A DNA stretch of 64,000 nt from Siphonodentalium dalli (Eukaryota > Mollusca > Scaphopoda > Gadilida > Siphonodentaliidae), in contig CP136065.1 in NCBI GenBank assembly GCA_032622095.1, positions 112,199,195-112,263,194 of the forward strand, in the 5' to 3' direction. Each line of letters begins with the position of its first letter. The stretch's first letter is position 1. This document shows positions 56,291 through 64,000 of this stretch, in pieces. Under the pieces are notes generated by a model. That model was not told where the DNA came from. It saw nothing but the letters and a program-made list of their open reading frames with translations, and searched no databases. The position numbers were made by a program, and so were the translations under genes.

Positions 56291-56553
56291 TTAACCCTTC
56301 CATGACAGAAACTTCCTGAAATTTTGCAAAAATTGTGTGCCTATGTTTTCTTTTATATAAGTTATAAGTCTCCCATATATATAAGAGGCCTAATATATAT
56401 CATTGGCCTAATAATAATTACCTTGACCTTGTAAGCCAGTGCATTCTCTTATATATGTGAGTCTCCCTATGGGAGACTCACATATATAAGAGAAGGCACT
56501 GACACAGGGTATTTAATGATGCACCAGCGCAGCTTCTGTCATGAAAGAGTTAA
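56291..56553. mobile_element. TTAA double-hairpin MITE, type A
   Basis: TTAA occurs at both ends. The left hairpin is degraded; the right hairpin (cattctcttatatatgtgag ... ctcacatatataagagaagg) is intact. The linker taccttgaccttgtaagcc is intact. Confidence 0.8.
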
Positions 56554-56949
56554 ATTGTAATTGACATGTGGCCTTAATTTCTATCTTTTAGTGGCAATAA
56601 AATTATTTGTTGCCATGAAACACAAGAATCTCACGAAAAACAAAGTGCTAAATGTAATGACAGTATATAGTAAGTCAAAACCAGCCCACGCCTCAGGTTG
56701 TGTCATGTCGCGTGTCTGGATCTTGGTATTTTTCATCCAAACGAGCTTTGTGATCTGGCCTACCACTTACTCTGACCTGATAACAACATAATTAAGTACA
56801 AAATAATCATGGCAAGCAGAAACATCACCTTACTGCGAGTGGCAGGAAGTTTGAACTGCACAATTTTTTCACAAACGCACAGTCAATTCTGTGAAAATGT
56901 TATTAGACGTCCTAAAATTTAAGACTACTATTAGCTATTCATAATTCTT

Positions 56950-57098
56950 ATTATAAATAATCGACTCCTTAACCACAGCAGAATTACCGAGAGCTTTCCG
57001 ATGAATGGCAGCAAGCCATATTTCCAACTAAATCCTGTAAAATTACCCATAATTCTGCTGTCGTTAAAGAGTCGATTATTTATGGCATTACTGTAGTT
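56950..57098. mobile_element. Foldback MITE, 'cgactccttaaccacagcag' family
   Basis: The left arm aaataatcgactccttaacc, then acagcagaatta, mirrors taattctgctgtcgttaaag, then agtcgattattt. It is the same family as 63675-63883 but with a reduced left half. Confidence 0.7.
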
Positions 57099-57398
57099 CA
57101 TTATGTGAAAGGTGTCTATGAACAACACACTACATCATTCTTTTGTGTATAATATGTGCAGTAACTCTTGTTGTCAGAACCAGCCCCATCTGGTTGTAAA
57201 TTATCAATTTGGCACTAACAAAGGGCTAAATTTTTTTTGAAAATTAGCTGTTCAGATGTCATGTTTTACGAACGGGTAGAACTGATGTTGTTGAACTTTT
57301 TGCAAGTAATAGTTCAGTCATGTTTTCAAACTGCTATGCATGTAATACATGTAGTAAAATGTCAGTTCGAAATAGTGAAATAAGCACATAATATGTCT

Positions 57399-57570
57399 TT
57401 AACCCTTCTGTTCTGAATGGATTCCCCCACACAGTTATAAATTATACTTTGGAATGGTCTGTTATTTATTTGGAGGGATCTTCAGGAAATATGAATGGCA
57501 CCACATATAATACAAGTGTACAATGATTCCTATTCATTGGAGGGAAATGTTCAGATAATATATTTAACAA
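57399..57570. mobile_element. MITE family 2, right-truncated
   Basis: It starts ttaacccttctgttctgaat and follows the family to gaaatgttcagataatatat, then diverges. Confidence 0.6.
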
Positions 57571-57995
57571 ACGGCCACACATTCTTTCCATTTCATTCTC
57601 TAAGAGTCAGCCTTCTAAATTCAGATCGGTTGGCCATGGCTTCGACAATCCACTATGGCATCCCTTTGCCATGGCCATTTTGCTTCAGCAAATGGCTTCG
57701 GCATTGCTGGTTGCCGTAGCCAATTACAGGAAGAGTTGGGGTGAAATTTCATCTTTACCAGCATTAATGTCAACTGATGGCACTGGCTGGTGAAAATGAT
57801 GGAAATTTGGGTCTAGCTTCACATATGCTGATTATGTTCTTCAAATTACCTTTCCATAGATTTCTTGTGGTTTCTGTTGTCCATATATTCTCTCACATAG
57901 CATTAGCTCATCAGATTTCGGGCATCAAGTTGATAATTTAGTCCACCATCCAATAGTGCATGATTGTTTAAATATCAAGTAGGTGAAAGATCACA

Positions 57996-58249
57996 TTAAC
58001 CCTTTATTTACTGAATGGGTTCTCCCATTCAATTATAAAACTGTACATTGGAATAGCTTGTTATTCACTTGGAGGCATTTTCGGAAAATATGTAAGCAAA
58101 TGTACAACCAGGCGACCAGATAATACAAGTGTGTAAGGTTTCCTATTCTTCGTCGGGAAATGTTCAGATAATAAGTTCAACATGCGGCATATTATCTGAA
58201 AATGTCCTAAAGAAACTACTCAATGAGTATTTAGTAAATTGAGAGTTAA
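57996..58249. mobile_element. MITE family 2, full length with TTAA on both sides
   Basis: TTAA lies at 57996-57999 and 58246-58249. It starts ccctttatttactgaatggg and ends gagtatttagtaaattgaga. This copy shows the family uses TTAA targets, as the double-hairpin MITEs do. Confidence 0.75.
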
Positions 58250-58527
58250 AGTGTGACTTTTTATATTTGGTCTTATAATCAAGTTCATGTTAAGAATTCA
58301 TGGAATAATGGGGCATCCAGAAAAATTTAGAGCTTCTGTAAACTCTTTATATCAGAGAGGGAATTCCATCCATTTCAGTTATGTCCGAAGCCATCCAAAT
58401 AAAATGAGCATTAGTCATTGCTGATCAGCTGATGGTAGTTTGAATTTCTTTGGAATTGACTGTCATTTATGTTATTTGAATAATTTGGTGGGTTCCATAG
58501 AACAAAAACAAAATTTTTAATTGTATC

Positions 58528-58990
58528 CAAGTCTGAGTTTAGTGTGCCTGTCATTTGCAGAATGAGGTCCCCAGAGGGTGAATTTAGTGATGATATCCTG
58601 CACAGCAGGCTAGCATCACCAAATTCACCATCTGGGGACCTCATTCTGCATGGTCTCATCAGCTTTGGGAGACATAGAATCAGATTGAAGTTCCCAAATT
58701 GTGAATATTGTGATGTACCATCCATTGGGAACCTCGATTATGCAATGTGTCGTCTGCCAATTTGGGGATATAGAGAAACTAAACTAAAAAAGAAATAAAT
58801 AGAATCTGTGAAGAAGTTTCTATAGAAATTTGATGATAAAGAAACTTTCCAGAGAAGATGAGGTCTAAGCAGAATGAGGTCCCCGAGGGTGAATTTAGTG
58901 ATGCTAGCCTGCTATGCGGGGATAGCGTCACTAAATTCACCCTCTGGGGACTTCATTCTGCAAATGACATGCACACTAAACTTAGGCTTG
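58528..58990. mobile_element. 463-bp full copy, 'gcagaatgaggtcccc' family
   Basis: The ends caagtctgagtttagtgtgc and the complement of gcacactaaacttaggcttg are followed by catttgcagaatgaggtccc on both sides. Each end carries its own hairpin around gaatttagtgatg. The middle matches 6750-6940 in reverse. The shorter palindrome at 35896-36149 looks like a deletion form. Confidence 0.75.
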
Positions 58991-59876
58991 ATTGTCTATA
59001 ATGCTATTCACTAATATCAATGGTCCCATGAAACATATTTATCAGAACCAAATTGGGAATCATGTATTTTATTTGAATGATTTGATAGGTTCCATGGATC
59101 ATATGTACCAGACCAAAACAGTACACTCTCCATACCATACGGGTGGAATGGACCATAATCCTGGTTTGTTATACCAATATTTTGAAGCTCATGTGAATAA
59201 TCTGTGAACAAGACTGATGTCACAATACTGGTAAAAAGTTTTCACTTGCAAAAGGTTTACACCATATGAGTAGAATACCTGGATTGTTTTTGGTTTTCCA
59301 TACATATTATTAACCAGATGTTAATAAATTGCAATGCTTTCCAAAATGAAATGTAAAATTAGATTTTCTTGGACATAGATGGAAACATATGTAAAAATAC
59401 AACTTTATACTATGTCCACTTTTTGATACCACCAGACCTTTATGATGGTTAGGACTTGCAACTCTGTGTGATCAGGAAAACAAACATACTTTGTAGCGAG
59501 CAGCAATTTCCACACATTTAACAATGAGAGACTTTCTACTTTAATATAAAAATCAAACAATTTTGCAAGTCTCTATTAAAGACATCTGCCAATATGTCTA
59601 TCATCAAGTTTTTGTTCACAGAATTCACCTTTCTAATTGCTATATCTGTAACACATAGGAATAAATCCATAAAACATACAGATACATACATGTACTCTCT
59701 AATATCTAGGTGTTTGAATTGACTAGCTAACTGGTGTGATATTTGCATGAAGTGTTCATTAAATATTAAAAAAAAATGGTGATTGGCAACCAATAAAACA
59801 TATAAATTTTCTGGTTAAAAGACTGACGCACCAGCCTTCAATATTAGACAACTATAGCAGGTATGTTGGCTCAGCT
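58991..59876. other. Intron, nothing assignable
   Basis: No shared repeats and no coding signal were seen. Confidence 0.4.
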
Positions 59877-60146
59877 GGACAATGGAATATATAGACAATG
59901 GAATATATAGACAATGGAATATCAATGGAATATATAGACAGTGGAATATATAGATAGACAATGGAATATATAGACTATGTAAGATATAGACCATGGAATA
60001 TATAGACAATGGAATATATAGACAATGGAATATTTTGAAAATGGAATATATAGACAATGGAATAAATAGGCAATGGAATATATAGACAAAGGAATATATA
60101 GACAATATAGACAATGGAATATATAAACAATGGAATATATATGCAA
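59877..60146. repeat. 16-bp minisatellite (gacaatggaatatata)
   Basis: Roughly 16 or 17 units, some with small deletions or changes (agatagacaatgg, gaccatggaat). The hydrophobic, tyrosine-rich open frames on the minus strand come only from this period. Confidence 0.85.
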
Positions 60147-60231
60147 TCCCCCAGATAATTAGAGAGCTGCTTCTTGTGGACCTTCATTGATTATATACAG
60201 ACTCGCCCATTTAACTCACATAACAGATTGA

Positions 60232-60318
60232 TTTGTTTTGTCCATTATCACATAGATAAGAGTAAATTACATAGATATGAGTTTATTACATAGATATGAG
60301 TTTATTGCATAGATAAGA
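60232..60318. repeat. ~22-bp tandem repeat (cacatagatatgagtttatt)
   Basis: Four imperfect units immediately precede the hAT remnant. Confidence 0.7.
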
Positions 60319-60319
60319 G

Positions 60320-61150
60320 CAGTGTTCGCCCTGGCCCAAAATTCTTTGTAGCCATTTTTTTAGCCACTTGTGCAATTTTTTAGCCACATACTGTGGGATA
60401 AATTCGCACAAGATGTAATACGATATAAACATGTATTCACTCAAAGTTATCAGCACTTATAATACTGATAATATACACCATCAACAAATTTACAGTACTG
60501 TTCAAAATTCAAACATTGTTGACAATCCTACGCAAATTCACATCCTTTCACTTTCTGGACGCAAGTTCGAAATCAAACTCATCAATTGGAGGCCGTTCAA
60601 TTGATATTTTCATGAGAATGTTCAAATATGCCGAGACACTCTATTTTGTTGCTTCATATTAATCAGAATCTGAGTAGAAAATGCTCGTTCGCGATCTACA
60701 GTTGACACTGGCACACAATACAAAATTGCAGCTAAATTACTAACTATCGGAAAGAGTTCTTTATTCCTGATCGCAAAGACAAAAGTCACAAAACCGTCTG
60801 AAGTGGTATCCCAATGGCCAATGCATTGTGCTGTTGAAACTAATTGCCTCCAGCATATACTGATTCATAATATGGCGAGTCTCATTGTCCCATTTACCGC
60901 CGGTCAATGCATTGAAGTCAATGAAATGTGAGAAGCTATCACAAGTTTCTAATGGAGCATATATTACTTCACTCTTTTGCAATCAGTTTAAAACCACCGT
61001 AAAAATAAAGCCCATTTGTTACACAAGAAGCCATTTCATAACTCTTTGTTTACTCAATTGTGATAGCGTAAAAAAATCCACATCTAAACGATCACTAAAT
61101 AATTGCCCAGGGCGTGAAACTGACGCCCAACAGTATTGCTAATCGAACAC
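60320..61150 (-). pseudogene. Degraded hAT transposase, C-terminal dimerisation region
   Basis: On the minus strand, 60700-60620 reads VPVSTVDRERAFSTQILIN followed by MKQQNRVS. After one frameshift near 60632 it reads LNILMKISIERPPIDEFDF. This is the pattern of the hAT C-terminal dimerisation domain (ST-x2-CER-x-FS, then a RNR and L-x2-L-M-x-I-x-I-x-GP block). The frameshift, and arginine and proline where E/G residues are usual, point to a dead copy. An open stretch upstream at 60982-60761 could be part of the same gene but is not recognised. A terminal-repeat-like cagtgttcgccctggcccaa at 60320 marks the element's edge; the other end was not found. Confidence 0.7.
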
Positions 61151-61514
61151 ATCCGTAATCTCGTCACTTATCGTCAACTCTCGAGAATAACGTTAAGTCG
61201 TCTTGTGCTAGGCTGGTTAATTTTTATTTTTTTTTAATAGTCCGAGAGACACGGAAAATGCCTGTAGCCATATATATATTAATACATATGAGTTTATAAC
61301 ATTCCTGTTCCTGGAAAAACACTCGATTCCATCGTCTTGGGCCCCGTCATATTCTTTGAGTGATTTCATATGTGTGGAATTGGATGACATCGACATTACA
61401 CGAAGCAAATGATGTTCAATCATGAAACCGGAACTATAAAATAATGGCATCATCAAACATGACAAAACAAGCCCTGTCTGTTTCTTAATAAATATTATAT
61501 CACTTTTTGTTCAA

Positions 61515-61990
61515 TTAAAGGTACTCAATCCGATAAAACTCCTCTCAATTACTATTTCAATGGCTTCGTGGGTCAAAAATATTTGATTCGAGTCGAGGAA
61601 GTCACCCATCAAAGCTCAGATTTGTTAGATATCGATTTTATAAATCTATTATTTTTCATTATCGGGAATACTATCTGGCCCAGAACTCAGTCAAAATTGC
61701 GTTAAAATTACCACTTGATTTTAGAGTTATCCATCCTTGTCTGTTTGAATAGATTTGGAGTACACATCCAGAGCAGATTACGGCAGTTATTAGTACTCAT
61801 CTCGAGAACATAACAAATTTCAAAAATCAATATCTAATAATTCTGAGCTTTGTTTGATGGGTTCCTCGACTCGAATCATATATTTTTACCCCCAAAGCCA
61901 AAGAAATAGTAATATAGGACCCTCTGATCGGATTGTTGTTGTTGGAATCTGTTGAGATGGGGACCCTCTTTACGGATTGAGTACCTTTAA
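61515..61990. mobile_element. TTAA-flanked long-TIR element, ~468 bp
   Basis: TTAA lies at 61515-61518 and 61987-61990. The ends aggtactcaatccg and cggattgagtacct are inverted. The inverted similarity continues with changes for over 100 bp (gattcgagtcgaggaa.tcac / tcctcgactcgaatcatata; caaagctcagatttgttaga / ctaataattctgagctttg). It is non-coding. Confidence 0.75.
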
Positions 61991-62044
61991 CGTATTCTAG
62001 GATGGGTGGTGCGTAATAAATACAGAACAACACATGTGTAATAA

Positions 62045-62117
62045 TGGGTTTGTCAATACAGCACTTTTGTCATCGCGGAAGGATAGAACTCAAGGCTGCC
62101 ATATCGACAAACCCATT
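62045..62117. repeat. Short inverted repeat pair
   Basis: The arms taatgggtttgtcaata and tatcgacaaacccatta are separated by ~40 bp. It may be a tiny MITE; nothing else is recognised. Confidence 0.5.
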
Positions 62118-62607
62118 AACACACTAGTGCCCAAATATTGGGGACTCAGTCGGAAATGTACTTAGCACATATCCAGTGGGGACATCCACTGCTAAACAAG
62201 ATACTTGAATATCTAGCAGCAGAACATACCTACATGCCTGTCTGTATCTGTTACCATTATCCACCTCTCAGTAGTTCATATTTATATTTTTATCTCGTCA
62301 TCATTTACACATCAAACCGCATCTCCCTTCCTAACAAAACACCCACGCCTTTATGTCACTTCAGTTTCCTCCAAGAAATACAACTATATTTACACAAAAG
62401 TCATGCCCAGGTTAATATTACTGGTTAATGGTGTCAATTGATCATGGCATTCTCTTTTAATCAATTATTGACTTTGAAGATTTTTTCCATAAAAGCTCAC
62501 TTTAAAGTACCTCTTTACTCTTTCAACCCGATGAGTTGTACACTTACTTTAAAACCATGTTACACAGAGCTAAAATGTTCATAGTACCAAGTCTGCAAAT
62601 AGTGTAT

Positions 62608-62680
62608 CTGTCATTTGCAGAATGAGGTTCTCTTAGGGCGAATCAAGTGACGCTATCCCACCCCGCATGGCGATTGTTGG
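62608..62680. repeat. Fragment of 'gcagaatgaggtcccc' family
   Basis: It has gtcatttgcagaatgaggtt, then a diverged gcgaatcaagtgacgctatc, and stops inside the hairpin. Confidence 0.5.
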
Positions 62681-62869
62681 AATCCCAATACAGCAGTAGA
62701 TTTGCCACATAGCTAAAAATAGCGCCATTTTAACATTTCGGATATACAGGCAATATATGTCATTCGTAAAGCTATGTTGCATTGTGGTGTCATACGACAT
62801 AGGTCACATGAGAAGTTATTTATAGCAACACAGGGTTTACCCAGAACTGCAGAAAGACAAAAATATTAT

Positions 62870-62990
62870 ACAAATGCGGAAGGATTCCTTTGTGGGAAAT
62901 GTTCAGATAATGAGTTTGACAAACATATTATCTGAAAAATGTCCAAAAGGAATTACTCGTCAAGGAATATTTAGTTAAGAAAGGGTTAAA
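62870..62990. mobile_element. Right half of MITE family 2
   Basis: It contains gaaatgttcagataatgagt, attatctgaaaaatgtccaa and atatttagttaagaaagggt, then TTAA. Confidence 0.6.
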
Positions 62991-63506
62991 CATGTAATAG
63001 ATTGTATGGGTTCTACAGCAATATACCTAATTTCTAACGCTTTGTATATTAGACATATGTGAAGGGATCCATAATTTTGATATTGTAATCGTTCAGATTA
63101 ATTTATCGTGGTGTTTTCACTTTATCTTTTTGGTTCTAGTTTCTATGATTGTGCATCGACTATAATGTTTTTATGCGAATGTTGTGCAACCTGGTGGTGG
63201 GCTTCTAAATTTTTTTATTTCTGCTTGAGTTGTCTTGTGTCAATCCGCGAGATGTAGATATGATTGGCTACAATTTTGTATGGGTAAATGTGGCATTATT
63301 TTAGAATCTGTATTGGATATATATGTAGAGTTTGTAGTCTTGTTTAGTCAGACAGTCAGACACAAGTCAGCAGAGAATCAATATCACTGATACTACAAAT
63401 TATATGATGCTCAAACCTAGAAGCCAGAAATTACAATTAAGCTGTTATCAAAGTTCCCATTTTAAAACTATTGTATCAAGAATCATCGAGGTTATCTGAA
63501 TTATAG

Positions 63507-63560
63507 ATGCTGAACAACAGGCTATGGCCTTAGACACCTTACACGGCAAGACAAGTAACG
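63507..63560 (+). CDS. PHKA: Possible further PHKA exon (AEQQAMALDTLHGKTSN)
   Basis: The sequence ttatag|atgctgaacaacaggc ... acaagtaacg|gtacat gives a 54-nt block with phases 1 to 1. Following 54699 it reads ..PEN-D-AEQQAMALDTLHGKTSN in frame. The composition looks protein-like, but the donor (gtacat) is weak and I recognise no conserved family motif, so it is a candidate only. Confidence 0.35.
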
Positions 63561-63674
63561 GTACATGTATAGTGCTTGAAAAAATTATCAGAGATGTTTA
63601 TTCATTTCACTTTTATTGGTGTCTGTGTTACTATTTATCATGTTAACACCCCACTCCTCTATGTAGTATGTAGA

Positions 63675-63883
63675 GTAATGCCCTAAATAATCAACTCCTT
63701 AACCACAGCAGAATTATGGGTAATTTTTCAGGATTTAGTTGGAAATATGGCTTGTTGCCATTCATCGGAAAGCTCTCACTGAGACCTTTCCGGTGAATGG
63801 CAACAAGCCATATTTCTGACTAAATCCTGAAAAATTACCCATAATTCTGCTGTGGTTAAGGAGTCGATTATTTAGGGCATTAC
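63675..63883. mobile_element. 209-bp near-perfect foldback MITE
   Basis: The left arm gtaatgccctaaataatc, aactccttaaccacagcaga, attatgggtaatttttcagg continues almost to the centre. It is mirrored by the right arm, ending gattatttagggcattac. The apex is around cggaaagctctcactgagac. It is a full-length relative of 56950-57098. Confidence 0.85.
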
Positions 63884-64000
63884 TGTATCCTAGACAGATT
63901 TTAGTTTCAGCAGTGAAGCCCTCCTATTAGTGATCTTGAAATAGCGTGAAATTAACATTATAGTTCTAGTAATCTCATTGTAGTTTACCCTACCATGACT

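Noticed and set aside
59815-60187. Overlapping minus-strand frames rich in I, Y, F and L that look like membrane proteins
   Set aside because: They are produced entirely by the 16-bp minisatellite; the same peptide appears in all three frames.

Overview
This is a gene-poor, repeat-rich eukaryotic window. It carries the middle of one split gene on the + strand: an orthologue of the alpha regulatory subunit of phosphorylase b kinase (PHKA). Fourteen exons can be read by eye, including one pair that looks mutually exclusive, and a fifteenth is a weaker candidate. One mRNA path (193 to 54699) carries about 1.35 kb of coding sequence, roughly 450 codons, over 54.5 kb. The start codon and N-terminal exons lie left of the window and the C-terminal exons lie right of it. 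Splice junctions are GT-AG, and the reading frame closes across every junction.

The host is an animal. AT-rich introns, long introns full of short inverted-repeat transposons, and elements built from a hairpin, a GTCC-rich stretch and ~150-170 bp tandem repeats suggest a marine invertebrate, most likely a lophotrochozoan such as a bivalve mollusc. That is inference from repeat style, not a species call.

Layout: 193-8847 holds six exons (end of the glucoamylase-like region). 8848-19907 is an 11-kb intron filled by a tandem-repeat element (8.9-10.3 kb), a 2.45-kb element inserted inside a TTAA MITE (10.9-13.4 kb) and a 4.9-kb unit with perfect 41-bp terminal inverted repeats (14.3-19.2 kb). 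The exon at 19908 follows. Then come two homologous exons, 23991-24135 and 28493-28646, with the same entry and exit phases; using both or neither introduces a stop codon. Exons at 30810, 31234 and 35668 follow. A LINE 3' fragment (minus strand, ~33 kb) and a hAT-type MITE with an exact 8-bp target duplication (34.3-35.3 kb) lie between the last two. From 35851 onward the introns hold many near-perfect palindromes, a 12-unit tandem array at 49.8-51.8 kb, a small symmetric exon at 46072, the last clear exon at 54607, a degraded hAT transposase (minus strand, ~60.6 kb) and a possible 54-nt exon at 63507.

No tRNA or rRNA gene, CRISPR array or second host gene was recognised. All other short open frames appear to lie in repeats or in unconstrained intron.
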